From assembly GCF_014649755.1 (NCBI RefSeq), contig NZ_BMTQ01000004.1:526470-590469 (forward strand): DNA of 64,000 nucleotides. The letters run 5' to 3'. The notes below the pieces were generated by a model, which ran no database searches, was not told the origin of the DNA, and worked only from the letters and a program-made list of their open reading frames with translations. The stretch is from Streptomyces litmocidini. Lineage in GTDB: Bacteria > Actinomycetota > Actinomycetes > Streptomycetales > Streptomycetaceae. The translations under genes and the position numbers were made by a program. Positions 1 to 8,074 of the stretch are shown one piece after another; position 1 is the stretch's first letter; each line of letters begins with the position of its first letter.

Positions 1-442
1 GCGGAGCTGTGTCCGGGAATCATCTTCCCAAGCCCATACCCCCAAGGGTACGGCGACACTCCTCTCCTGCCCAGAGCCCGCCGTGCCGCACCCGGCGTGC
101 CCGCCGCTCGCGCGCGGCGTTCCAGGGAGCATGCACGAGGGGTTCGGGATCTGGCAATGCCGGATGTGCCCTACAGGCGTCCGTACGGGGGCCAAACGGA
201 CGTCGCCGAGAGTGACCGGAACGTTCCGTTCCTCGTTGCCACAGGTCCAGCCCGTCCCGACCGCGCCCCCGGCCCGCCGCCACCCCACCCCTCCGTCGCC
301 ACGGATCGACCCACCGTCACCACGGATCGACCCACCGTCACCACGGACCCGTCCCGCCTCCACCGCGGAACCGCCCCGCCCCCACCGCGGAACCACCCCG
401 CCCTCAGCACAGAACCGTCCCACCGTCGCAGGGAGACCGCCC
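1..442. other. Left-edge region without a supported gene
   Basis: No convincing coding sequence is seen before the GTG at 443. Open frames here are typical high-GC artefacts without homology that I recognise or a good ribosome binding site. The segment contains a short 21-bp tandem repeat (293-355) and then proline-coding CCGCCCC-rich sequence. The 3' end of a gene outside the window could lie at the extreme left edge, but I cannot identify one. Confidence 0.5.
293..355. repeat. 21-bp tandem repeat, about 3 copies
   Basis: The unit CCGTCACCACGGATCGACCCA begins at 293 with one variant base, is repeated exactly at 314-334, and a third, diverged copy occupies 335-355. It lies upstream of the small membrane protein gene at 443. 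The 21-bp period would keep a reading frame open, but no gene is supported here. Confidence 0.8.
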
Positions 443-814
443 GTGCCCGCACCATCGACCGCCGTCGGCCAGACCTCCGCCACCCCCGCCCCCGGCGCGC
501 CCCGCGGCCGGCGCCGGGCGCCCGCCCTCCCCCCGGCCGCCGGCGCGGATCCGGGAACGGGGCCGGGGCTGGGGCCGGGGCCAGGGCCGGCGGCGGGCGC
601 GGGCGCGGCGGAGCAGGCCGGTGACGTCGTCCGCTGGGCGGTCTTCTGCTGCGCGCTGGTCCCCGTGGTGCTCCTCGTCTACGGCACCTCGCTCGGCGGA
701 GCCGCCGGGACCGCGCTGGGGCTCGCCTCGGTGACGGCGGCCTGCCGGCTGCTGCTGCGCCGCTCGGAGCGCGGACTGCGCTCCGAGACGGTCCGGCCGG
801 GGCGCCGGAACTAG
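443..814 (+). CDS. Small membrane protein, hypothetical
   Basis: Predicted 123-residue protein. The first half is a Pro/Ala/Gly-rich, disordered stretch. From about residue 60 it has a short segment (EQAGDVVRWAVFCCALVPVV) that opens two adjacent hydrophobic helices, and it ends in an Arg-rich basic tail, so it is likely a small inner-membrane protein with a cytoplasmic C-terminus. I chose GTG 443 because a GGGAGACC ribosome-binding-like sequence precedes it and the codon bias becomes clean after it; the open frame continues upstream through the tandem repeat, which looks non-coding. Similar small proteins are common next to adpA in Streptomyces. Function unknown. Confidence 0.55.
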   Translation: MPAPSTAVGQTSATPAPGAPRGRRRAPALPPAAGADPGTGPGLGPGPGPAAGAGAAEQAGDVVRWAVFCCALVPVVLLVYGTSLGGAAGTALGLASVTAACRLLLRRSERGLRSETVRPGRRN

Positions 815-823
815 CCCCCGAGA

Positions 824-845
824 GTTCCGGAGCCGGCTCCGGAAC
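824..845 (+). terminator. Perfect 22-bp palindrome after the small membrane gene
   Basis: A perfect palindrome with arms GTTCCGGAGCC / GGCTCCGGAAC starts 10 bp after the stop codon at 814. It can fold as a hairpin and is placed as a terminator for the upstream gene. It has no T-run, as is usual in Streptomyces. A protein-binding site for the adpA control region cannot be excluded. Confidence 0.5.
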
Positions 846-1235
846 CCTTCGAGTTGACAGGTTCGTACACCCGACCCCATATGTTTTCAGCCAACTTGAG
901 GTCGTCGGCGAGTCCTTGGCGGAACGATTGGCCAAGCCCGGTGCCGACGGCCCCGAAAGCCTTGCCCCGAGGGCCCACACCCCCCGCGTACGGGGGCGTT
1001 CGCCGTCCCGTCCCCTCCCCGGGCGGCCGTCGGACGCCGGACTCCGCGATCGATCGCTTCACGCCAAGTTGCCTTGTCGACAATCCACCGGATGGAGAAC
1101 TTGTCACGCCGGCGCCACGGGACACAGTAGATTCGATCATGGGTACCGAAGACTGGGGTCTCGTGCAAAACCGAGGGGAAACGTGCAGGAGCGACACGAC
1201 CAGGGAGACGCGAACACCGAGGGGGGCTTAGCGTC
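846..1235 (+). other. Long adpA upstream/leader region
   Basis: About 390 bp between the palindrome and adpA hold no supported gene. The region is less GC-rich than its surroundings and contains a sigma-70-like promoter candidate (854-883) and a TTGTCGACAA palindrome at 1074-1083. In Streptomyces griseus and S. coelicolor adpA has a long, heavily regulated upstream region, and this stretch is consistent with that. Confidence 0.5.
854..883 (+). promoter_or_regulatory. Candidate promoter for adpA
   Basis: TTGACA (854-859) and CATATG (878-883) are separated by 18 bp, a plausible -35/-10 pair. If used, transcription starts near 890 and leaves a leader of roughly 345 nt before the adpA start codon. 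Assignment to adpA is by position only. Confidence 0.4.
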
Positions 1236-2396
1236 ATGAGCCAGGACTCCGCCGCACCGGAGGCCGCACGGAAGCTGTCCGGGCGCCGCCGTCGCGAAGT
1301 CGTCGCGGTGCTGCTGTTCAGCGGCGGCCCCATCTTCGAGAGCTCCATCCCGCTCTCCGTGTTCGGCATCGACCGGCAGGACGCCGGGGTGCCACGTTAC
1401 CGGCTGCTCGTCTGCGCCGGCGAGGAAGGACCGCTGCGGACCACCGGCGGGCTCGAACTCACCGCGCCGTACGGCCTGGAGGCCATCGGCCGGGCGGGCA
1501 CCGTCGTCGTCCCGGCCTGGCGGTCGATCACCTCGCCGCCGCCGCCGGAGGCGCTCGAAGCGCTGCGCCGCGCACACGAGGAGGGGGCCAGGATCGTCGG
1601 GCTGTGCACCGGGGCGTTCGTCCTGGCCGCCGCCGGACTGCTCGACGGCCGCCCGGCGACCACGCACTGGATGTACGCGCCGACGCTCGCCAAGCGCTAT
1701 CCGTCGGTCCACGTGGACCCGCGGGAGCTCTTCGTCGACGACGGGGACGTGCTGACCTCCGCCGGCACCGCGGCCGGAATCGACCTGTGTCTGCACATCG
1801 TGCGGACCGACCACGGCACCGAGGCCGCGGGCGCGCTGGCGCGCCGGCTGGTCGTCCCGCCGCGGCGCAGCGGCGGTCAGGAGCGCTACCTCGACAGGTC
1901 TTTACCCGAGGAGATCGGCGCCGACCCGCTGGCCGAGGTCGTCGCCTGGGCGCTGGAGCACCTCCACGAGCAGTTCGACGTGGAGACGCTCGCCGCGCGC
2001 GCCTACATGTCACGGCGGACCTTCGACCGCCGGTTCCGCTCGCTGACGGGCTCGGCCCCGCTCCAGTGGCTGATCACCCAGCGGGTGCTGCAGGCGCAGC
2101 GGCTGCTCGAGACCTCCGACTACTCGGTCGACGAGGTCGCGGGCCGGTGCGGCTTCCGCTCCCCGGTGGCGCTGCGCGGTCACTTCCGGCGCCAGCTCGG
2201 CTCCTCGCCGGCCGCCTACCGCGCGGCGTACCGCGCCCGGCGGCCGCAGGGCGAGGTCGGCACGGCCGTGCTCGAAGCGGCGGTGCCGGCCCAGGGTCCG
2301 GCGGGGCTCCGCAGGCCGCTGGAGCCGGGCAAGCCGCAGTCGGACGTGTACGCCTCCGGCCGGCCCGCCCTGCCGGGCCAGCGCAGCGCGCCGTAA
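1236..2396 (+). CDS. adpA: AdpA, pleiotropic AraC-family developmental regulator
   Basis: AdpA is the central transcriptional activator of morphological differentiation and secondary metabolism in Streptomyces. The 386-residue protein has an N-terminal DJ-1/PfpI (ThiJ) domain (about residues 20-205, with the GLCTGAFVLAAAG nucleophile-elbow-like motif) and a C-terminal AraC/XylS double helix-turn-helix domain (about 235-335; TLAARAYMSRRTFDRRFR). The sequence closely matches what I know of S. griseus and S. coelicolor AdpA. Codon 223 (1902-1904) is TTA, in the linker between the domains, the conserved position of the bldA-dependent leucine codon; translation should therefore need the rare tRNA-Leu(UAA). 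orn follows on the same strand, as in other streptomycetes, with a strong hairpin in between. Confidence 0.97.
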   Translation: MSQDSAAPEAARKLSGRRRREVVAVLLFSGGPIFESSIPLSVFGIDRQDAGVPRYRLLVCAGEEGPLRTTGGLELTAPYGLEAIGRAGTVVVPAWRSITSPPPPEALEALRRAHEEGARIVGLCTGAFVLAAAGLLDGRPATTHWMYAPTLAKRYPSVHVDPRELFVDDGDVLTSAGTAAGIDLCLHIVRTDHGTEAAGALARRLVVPPRRSGGQERYLDRSLPEEIGADPLAEVVAWALEHLHEQFDVETLAARAYMSRRTFDRRFRSLTGSAPLQWLITQRVLQAQRLLETSDYSVDEVAGRCGFRSPVALRGHFRRQLGSSPAAYRAAYRARRPQGEVGTAVLEAAVPAQGPAGLRRPLEPGKPQSDVYASGRPALPGQRSAP

Positions 2397-2432
2397 CGGG
2401 ACCGACGCCGCCACAAGCGGCGCGACGCAGGA

Positions 2433-2473
2433 CCGACGGGCCCCCGGGGACACCTCCCCCGGGGGCCCGTCGG
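2433..2473 (+). terminator. Strong hairpin terminator after adpA
   Basis: A perfect 17-bp stem (2433-2449 paired with 2457-2473) with a 7-nt loop lies 36 bp after the adpA stop. It separates adpA from orn, so the two are probably distinct transcription units or coupled only by read-through. Confidence 0.8.
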
Positions 2474-2654
2474 CCCGCCGGGACGTGTCCCGGGCCCCGC
2501 GCCCGGTGCGGCGGAGGGGGCGCGCCCCTGTTCGAGCGGAGCCGGGAGCTCGGGGGCGCGCGCACGGCGACGCGGAGCGGGCGGGAGTCCGCCGACGGGG
2601 CCCGAGGCCCTCGGGCCCGGCCCGATCGGCGGGACACGCCCTAAGGTAGGACGC

Positions 2655-3257
2655 ATGAACGATCGCATGGTGTGGATCGACTGCGAGATGACCGGGCTCT
2701 CGCTGACGGACGACGCACTCATCGAGGTGGCCGCGCTGGTCACCGACTCGGAACTGAACGTGCTCGGCGACGGCGTGGACATCGTGATCCGCCCGCCGGA
2801 CGCGGCCCTGGAGACCATGCCCGAGATCGTGCGCCAGATGCACACGACCTCGGGGCTGCTCGACGCGCTCGCCGGCGGCACCACGCTCGCCGACGCGGAG
2901 GCCCAGGTCCTCGCGTACGTCCGCGAGCACGTCAAGGAACCGGGCAAGGCGCCGCTGTGCGGGAACTCGGTCTCCACGGACCGCGGCTTCCTCGCGCGCG
3001 ACATGCCCGCCCTGGAGAGCCATCTGCACTACCGGATCGTCGATGTCTCCTCGGTCAAGGAGCTGGCCCGCCGCTGGTACCCGAGGGCGTACTTCAACAG
3101 TCCGGAGAAGAACGGCAACCACCGGGCGCTCGCCGACATCCGCGAGTCCATCGCGGAGCTGCGCTACTACCGCGAGGCGGTCTTCGTCCCGCGGCCCGGC
3201 CCGGACTCGGAGACCGCGAAGAAGATCGCGGCCCGTCACGTCCTGCCCTCGGAGTGA
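2655..3257 (+). CDS. orn: Oligoribonuclease
   Basis: 3'-to-5' exoribonuclease of the DEDDh family that degrades 2-5 nt RNAs and pGpG to mononucleotides in the cytoplasm. The 200-residue length is usual for the family. All DEDDh motifs are visible: ExoI near the N-terminus ([11 protein letters not shown]), ExoII ([15 protein letters not shown]) and ExoIII with the catalytic His ([13 protein letters not shown]). In S. griseus and S. coelicolor the gene (ornA) directly follows adpA and is needed for normal growth and aerial development. Its product also closes the c-di-GMP turnover pathway, which fits with the GGDEF/EAL gene about 17 kb away. Confidence 0.96.
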   Translation: MNDRMVWIDCEMTGLSLTDDALIEVAALVTDSELNVLGDGVDIVIRPPDAALETMPEIVRQMHTTSGLLDALAGGTTLADAEAQVLAYVREHVKEPGKAPLCGNSVSTDRGFLARDMPALESHLHYRIVDVSSVKELARRWYPRAYFNSPEKNGNHRALADIRESIAELRYYREAVFVPRPGPDSETAKKIAARHVLPSE

Positions 3258-3384
3258 CCGTCCGCTCGCGCCTCCGGGAGCCCCGGGAACCCCCCGCGGG
3301 AAACGGTGGCGCGAGCACCCTCCGGAACCCTGTAGACTTCTTCTCGGCCGGTCGGGGAAACCTTCGGGAAAACCGCCGGTCGTG

Positions 3385-3457
3385 GTGGGTATAGCTCAGC
3401 TGGTAGAGCACCTGGTTGTGGTCCAGGATGTCGCGGGTTCGAGTCCCGTTACTCACC
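3385..3457 (+). tRNA. tRNA-His (GTG anticodon)
   Basis: Complete cloverleaf: acceptor arms GTGGGTA and TACTCAC, D-arm GCTCAGCTGGTAGAGC, anticodon stem CCTGG/CCAGG with loop TTGTGGT (anticodon GTG at 3418-3420), and T-arm with GGTTCGAGTCC. The discriminator base is C and a G precedes position 1, the G-1:C73 identity pair of tRNA-His. CCA is not encoded. Confidence 0.96.
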
Positions 3458-3462
3458 CTGAT

Positions 3463-3500
3463 GACTCAGGCCCCGGTTCGGAAGAACCGGGGCCTGAGTC
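3463..3500 (+). terminator. tRNA-His terminator
   Basis: Perfect 17-bp stem (3463-3479 with 3484-3500) capped by a GGAA tetraloop and followed by GTTCTC. It sits a few bases after the tRNA and is the obvious intrinsic terminator. Confidence 0.9.
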
Positions 3501-3645
3501 GTTCTCGTGTGCGCTCCGCCACACGGAGGACGTTCCCCGTGGGCCCTGCCGGGGCACGGTCCCTGCCCGGGAAAGGGTGCGCGCCCCGGTCGGCGGTGGG
3601 GTGGTTCCGGCCGGGGCGCGCGGTGTGGGGGGACTCGGGGGCCTG

Positions 3646-5157
3646 CTACCTGTAGGCGCCGAAGGCCTTCGTGAAGGCCAGCGGCTGCTGGAGGATCGAG
3701 GAGCAGGTGGGGTCGGCGTAGGTCACGGCGCCGGCCGCGCACTGCTTGTCACGGGCCGCGGACCACATCGAGAGCCGGCCGACCCCCTTGGACCTGGCGA
3801 AGGCGACGAGCTGGGTGGCGTCCTCCACCGTGAAGACCTCGGAGGAGACGTCGTTGACGCCGATCATCGGGGTGACGGCGACGGCCTTCCAGGCGGCCGC
3901 GTCGGAGAGGCCGAGGACGCCCTTGATCTGGGCCTGGGTCGCGGTCGCGGCCTGGACGGCGTACGTGCCCATGTCGGCGCTGTAGGCCGGCCCGTAGTCC
4001 ATCGCCATGATGTTGACGGCGTCGACGCGGACGCCGTTCCGCCCGGCGTCGGCCAGCAGGTCCACGCCCGGCTGGGTCAGGCCCTCGGGCATGACCGGCA
4101 GGGTGAAGGAGACGTCCAGGCCCGGGTGGGACTTCTGGAGCTGGGCGATCGCCTGCGAGCGGCGGGTGTTGGCGGCGGTGTCCGGGAGGGCGGCGCCCTC
4201 GATGTCGAAGTCGAGCTTGGTGAGCCCGTAGTGGTCGACGACCTTGCCGTACGCGGCGGCGAGCGCCGAGGAGGTCGAGCAGTTCAGGGCCAGTTCGCGG
4301 CCGGCGGCGCCGCCGAAGGAGACGCGGACGTCGCCGCCCTTGGCGCGCAGGGCGCCGATCTGGGCCGCGACCTTGTCGTTCGCGAGGTCGGTGACGCCGC
4401 CCCACAGCGGGGCGCAGGAGCCGCCGGAGGTGATGAAGGCGAGGTTGAACTCCTTCACGCCGGTGGCGTCGGCGGTCGAGAGCAGGTCGTACGCCGGGTA
4501 GAGCGAGGTGTCGACGTACGGGGCGTACCGGGCCCCCGCGGCCGGTGCGCCGGTCGTGGTGGGGGTGGGCGTGGGCGTGGGCCGCGCGGTCGCGGTGGCG
4601 GTGGGCTTCGGGCTCGTGGTGGCCGTGGCGGTGGGCTTGGGGCTCGCCGTGGCCGTCGGCTTCGGGGACGCCGTCGCGGTGGGCTGCCCGGTGGGGCGGC
4701 CGCTCGGGGTGGGGGTGGCGCCTCCGGCGGAGCAGGCGGCCTTGTCGATGAGGCAGCCGGTGGGGTCGCCGGCCTGGCCGGCGGCCGAGGTGACGAAGCC
4801 GACGGTGACGGATCCGCCGGGCTCCAGCCGCCTGTTCCAGCTCGCGGGCTTCACGGTGACGTGGTTGCCGGAGACGGTGTGCTCGCCGTTCCAGAGGGAG
4901 CCGATGGTGGTGCCGGCCGGGAGGTCGAACTCCAGGGTCCAGTCGGACCGGGCGGTGGTCGTCTCGTTGGTGACGACGTACTGGCCGGTGTAGCCGCCGG
5001 TCCAGGAGCTGGTCCGGGTGTAGGCGGCGCCGACGGCGGCGGCCTGGGCGGTGCCGGTGAGCGCGAGGGCCGCGCCGCCGACGACGGCGGCGGCGACGAC
5101 CGCTCCGACGACCTTGTTCCGGGTGCTCGTCCTGCGCCGGTGCGAACTGCTGCCCAT
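3646..5157 (-). CDS. Secreted GH18 family protein (chitinase-like) with CBM2
   Basis: Extracellular glycoside hydrolase, 503 residues from an ATG start (MGSSSHRRR). Domains in order: Sec signal peptide with a basic n-region (about 1-45), a CBM2-type carbohydrate-binding module (about 47-145), a long Thr/Pro/Ala/Lys repetitive linker (ATASPKPTATASPKP type), and a GH18 catalytic domain. The DxxDxDxE signature is present as KLDFDIEG with the acid/base Glu near residue 320. The catalytic domain is of the compact bacterial chitinase type that lacks the insertion domain of processive enzymes. Unlike the chitinase at 22056 it has no TGGTC-type operator upstream, so its regulation probably differs. 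An alternative start further upstream (5229) is less likely because the signal peptide fits the ATG. Confidence 0.85.
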   Translation of the reverse strand: MGSSSHRRRTSTRNKVVGAVVAAAVVGGAALALTGTAQAAAVGAAYTRTSSWTGGYTGQYVVTNETTTARSDWTLEFDLPAGTTIGSLWNGEHTVSGNHVTVKPASWNRRLEPGGSVTVGFVTSAAGQAGDPTGCLIDKAACSAGGATPTPSGRPTGQPTATASPKPTATASPKPTATATTSPKPTATATARPTPTPTPTTTGAPAAGARYAPYVDTSLYPAYDLLSTADATGVKEFNLAFITSGGSCAPLWGGVTDLANDKVAAQIGALRAKGGDVRVSFGGAAGRELALNCSTSSALAAAYGKVVDHYGLTKLDFDIEGAALPDTAANTRRSQAIAQLQKSHPGLDVSFTLPVMPEGLTQPGVDLLADAGRNGVRVDAVNIMAMDYGPAYSADMGTYAVQAATATQAQIKGVLGLSDAAAWKAVAVTPMIGVNDVSSEVFTVEDATQLVAFARSKGVGRLSMWSAARDKQCAAGAVTYADPTCSSILQQPLAFTKAFGAYR

Positions 5158-5299
5158 CGCGTGCCTGCCTCTGCGTGCCGGGGGTGGGGGTGGGGTGCGG
5201 CAGCACGCTAGCGCCGGGAAAACGGACAATTGCCGTACTTGGCGCCGCCGTTCGGATCCTTAGGGTCCGCTTAAGGGAGGCATCGGGACCGGAAAAGGT

Positions 5300-6697
5300 T
5301 CAGGTCCGGCGGGCCCCCGGGGCCCTGCGCCGGCGGGCGGGCCGACGGCCGCGCCGGCCCGTGCCGTCGCCCCCGCGCCGGCCGTCGAGGCCGATCCAGA
5401 TCCGTACCTCCGTACCGCCGAGGACCGAGTGGCCGATGCGGACGTCGCCGCCGGTGGCCTCCGCCATCCGCCGCACGATGTCGAGCCCCAGGCCCGTGGA
5501 GCCGTCCCGGCCGCCGCTGTTGCCGCGGGCCAGGGCGGCGGCGGGGTCGGCGATGCCGGGGCCCGCGTCGGAGACGAGGACGATGACGGCGTCGTCCCCG
5601 TTGTGGACGTCGATGGAGAAGGCGGTGCCCTCGGGGGTGTGGCGGAAGACGTTGCCGAGCAGGGCGTCGAGGGCGGCGACGAGTTCGGGCCGGGCGACGG
5701 GGATGCGGACCGGGCGCTCGACGCCCGCGACCCGCACCCGGCGGCCCTCGTCCTCGGCGAGCGCCGACCAGAACTCCATCCGCTCGCGGACCACTTCGGC
5801 GGCGTCGCAGCCGGCGCCGGGACCGGTCGCCTGGGTCTGCGGCTTCGCCTCGCGGGCCGTGCGGATGATGATGTCGACCTCGCGCTCCAGCTGTTCGACG
5901 GCCGCGCGGGTCTGCTCGGCGGCCGGTGAGGAGCCCAGCGAGGCCGCGTTGAGGCGGAGGACGGTGAGCGGGGTGCGGAGCCGGTGGGAGAGGTCGGCGG
6001 CCAGCTCCCGCTCGTTGGCGAGGAGCTGCACGACCTGGTCGGCCATCGAGTTGAAGGCGACGGCGGCCGACTTGAGTTCGGGCGGCCCCTCCTCGGGGAC
6101 GCGTGCGCCGAGCCTGCCCTCGCCGAGGTCGTGGGCGGCGCCGGCGAGCCGCTGGGCGGGCCGGACCATGCGGACGCCGAGGCGGTCGGCGACGGCGACG
6201 GAGCCGACGACGAGGGCGACGCCGACGCCGGCGAGGACGAGCCAGGCGGTGGCGACGCCGTTGCTGACCTCCTCCTCGGGGACGAGGAGTTCGACGACGG
6301 CGACCTGGCCGCTGCTGAGCGCGGTGGGCTGGAGCAGGGCGAAGCCGCCGGGGACCTCGGCGATGGAGGCGCGGCCGAGGGCGCGGGTGGCGGCGAGTTC
6401 CTGGGGGTCGGCGCGGCGGGTGCCGATCTCCAGGGCGGTGCCGCCGGGTCCGGGGGCGGGCACGTGGATCGCGAGCCGGCCGGCGGCTCCGTCCTCGGTG
6501 GTGGCGACGGCCTTGTCGAGTTCGTCGCGGTCGGTGGTGATCGCGAGGACGGGGGCGAGGCCGGCGGCCCGCCGTTCGGCGTTGGAGAAGGCCCGGTCGC
6601 GGGCCATCTCCTTGACGACGAGTCCGAGGGGGATGGCGAAGGCGAAGACGACCATGACGGTGACGGCCAGGGCCACCTTGACGAGCGCCCACCTCAC
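5300..6697 (-). CDS. Two-component sensor histidine kinase (HAMP)
   Basis: 465-residue membrane sensor kinase. GTG start at 6697 overlaps the response regulator stop as GTGA, so the pair is translationally coupled. It has a first transmembrane helix (about 5-27), an extracytoplasmic sensor region of about 120 residues, a second helix (about 155-175), HAMP, HisKA with the phosphoacceptor in ELAADLSHRLRTPLTVL, and an HATPase_c domain (N box GNVFRHTPEG, G1 SDAGPGI, G2 GLGLDIV). The C-terminal 25 residues are an Arg/Gly-rich tail. It partners the regulator at 6694. The signal is not evident. Confidence 0.93.
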   Translation of the reverse strand: MRWALVKVALAVTVMVVFAFAIPLGLVVKEMARDRAFSNAERRAAGLAPVLAITTDRDELDKAVATTEDGAAGRLAIHVPAPGPGGTALEIGTRRADPQELAATRALGRASIAEVPGGFALLQPTALSSGQVAVVELLVPEEEVSNGVATAWLVLAGVGVALVVGSVAVADRLGVRMVRPAQRLAGAAHDLGEGRLGARVPEEGPPELKSAAVAFNSMADQVVQLLANERELAADLSHRLRTPLTVLRLNAASLGSSPAAEQTRAAVEQLEREVDIIIRTAREAKPQTQATGPGAGCDAAEVVRERMEFWSALAEDEGRRVRVAGVERPVRIPVARPELVAALDALLGNVFRHTPEGTAFSIDVHNGDDAVIVLVSDAGPGIADPAAALARGNSGGRDGSTGLGLDIVRRMAEATGGDVRIGHSVLGGTEVRIWIGLDGRRGGDGTGRRGRRPARRRRAPGARRT

Positions 6698-7392
6698 GGC
6701 CGGGTCTCCACGGGCGGCTCCAGCTTCACGCCGACCCCGCGCAGGGTGTGCAGGTAGCGGGGCCGTGCGGCCGTCTCGCCCAACTTCCGGCGCAGCCACG
6801 ACAGGTGTACGTCGATGGTCTGGTCGTCCCCGTACGACTGCTGCCAGACCTCGGCGAGCAGCTCCTTGCGCGGGACGACGACGCCGGGCCGCCCGGCGAG
6901 GAAGGCGAGCAGGTCGAACTCGCGCCGGGTCAGGTCCAGCGGCGTCCCGTCGAGTTCGGCCTGACGGCGCAGCGGGTCGACGGTGAGTCCGCCGACGCGG
7001 AGGGCCCGGGAGGGCGGCGGCTCGCCGGCGGCCCGGGAGCGGCGCAGGACGGCGGCCATCCGCGCGGAGAGGTGGTCGACGGAGAAGGGCTTCACGAGGT
7101 AGTCGTCGGCCCCGGCGTGGAGGAGCCGCACGATCTCGGCCTCGTCGTCCCGGGCGGTCGCGATGATCACCGGCACGTCGGTGATCCCGCGCAGCATCTT
7201 GAGCGCCTCGGACCCGTCGAGATCGGGCAGGCCGAGGTCCAGGATCACGACGTCGAAACGGAAATGGGCGACCTCGCGCAGCGCCTCCAGAGCCGTGCCG
7301 ACGCTCCGTACGGTGTGGGAGGCCTCGGTCAGCTGCCGGATGAGGGCGGAGCGCACGAACTGGTCGTCCTCGACCACGAGCACACTTGCCAT
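6694..7392 (-). CDS. OmpR/PhoB-family response regulator
   Basis: 232 residues: receiver domain (MASVLVVEDDQFVRSALIRQ; phosphoacceptor Asp in VILDLGLPD; Lys in LVKPFS) followed by a winged-helix DNA-binding domain (about 130-228; RREFDLLAFLAGRPG, QTIDVHLSWLRRKLG). It is the first gene of the pair and its stop overlaps the kinase start by 4 bp. The ATG at 7392 is chosen since the receiver fold begins right there. A divergent secreted-protein gene starts 70 bp away, and an intergenic promoter for both is likely. Confidence 0.94.
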   Translation of the reverse strand: MASVLVVEDDQFVRSALIRQLTEASHTVRSVGTALEALREVAHFRFDVVILDLGLPDLDGSEALKMLRGITDVPVIIATARDDEAEIVRLLHAGADDYLVKPFSVDHLSARMAAVLRRSRAAGEPPPSRALRVGGLTVDPLRRQAELDGTPLDLTRREFDLLAFLAGRPGVVVPRKELLAEVWQQSYGDDQTIDVHLSWLRRKLGETAARPRYLHTLRGVGVKLEPPVETRP

Positions 7393-7461
7393 GGGCGGCA
7401 CCGTACGCCATTCGGGTGGGGCCGCGAGCGGTGTCCACCCTCCGGTGCGGAGCTTTGTCCG

Positions 7462-8067
7462 GTGGTGCACTATGTCCCGGTGCGAAGAGGACCCGTTCAC
7501 GCCCTGGCCTGGTCGCTCGCCACCGGCGCGGCGGTCGCCCTGTCCTGGTGGGGGGTGCACACGGTGCTGTCCGGCACGGTGTACGACCCGCCCCGCTCGC
7601 TGCCCCTCCCGGCCGGCCCCGCCATCGGGACGGCCGCCTCCGGGGGCGTCCCGGGGACCTCCTCCACCCGGCGGCCCGAGAGCGCCCCGCCCTCCGCGCC
7701 CGCCGGCCCGACGCCCACGCCGAGCGGGGCGCGCACGCCCCCGTCCGCTCCGTCCCCGGCCCCCGCGCGCCGCCCGGACCCCCCGCAGCGGACGTCCGCC
7801 GCACCGCCCCCGGAACCGGCCTCCGGCGCGGGATCCGGCGCGGGCGTGAAGACCTACACCGTGGACGGCGGCCGGGTCACCTTCGACCTCGGGGAGAGCG
7901 CGGCGGAACTGGTCTCGGCGACGCCCGCGTCCGGCTGGCAGATGCAGGTGTGGAAGCAGCCGGCCTGGATCCGGGTCACCTTCACCGAGGACGGCCGGGA
8001 GCTGTCGGTCTTCTGCGTGTGGCACGACAGCGCGCCCCGCGTGGAGATCGACGACCGGCAGGCGTAG
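7462..8067 (+). CDS. Small exported/anchored protein, hypothetical
   Basis: About 201 residues. An N-terminal basic region and one hydrophobic helix (HALAWSLATGAAVALSWWGV) form a signal anchor or signal peptide. A Pro/Ser/Ala-rich linker of about 85 residues follows, then a compact C-terminal domain of about 70 residues (KTYTVDGGRVTFDLGESAAE to the end) with Trp-rich strands. Start is uncertain among GTG 7462, 7465 and 7480; 7462 is best spaced from a GGAG at 7449-7452. It is divergent from the two-component system at 5300-7392, so it may be the sensed or regulated extracytoplasmic partner. No family recognised. Confidence 0.65.
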   Translation: MVHYVPVRRGPVHALAWSLATGAAVALSWWGVHTVLSGTVYDPPRSLPLPAGPAIGTAASGGVPGTSSTRRPESAPPSAPAGPTPTPSGARTPPSAPSPAPARRPDPPQRTSAAPPPEPASGAGSGAGVKTYTVDGGRVTFDLGESAAELVSATPASGWQMQVWKQPAWIRVTFTEDGRELSVFCVWHDSAPRVEIDDRQA

Positions 8068-8074
8068 GAGCCGG

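Noticed and set aside
171..980. Large minus-strand open frame at the left edge
   Set aside because: It is an antisense shadow of the small membrane protein gene and upstream repeat region, very rich in Arg/Pro/Gly with no recognisable domain.
3043..5211. Long plus-strand open frame across the GH18 gene
   Set aside because: It opposes a clear GH18/CBM2 coding sequence with correct motifs and crosses the tRNA-His gene, so it is a high-GC antisense artefact.
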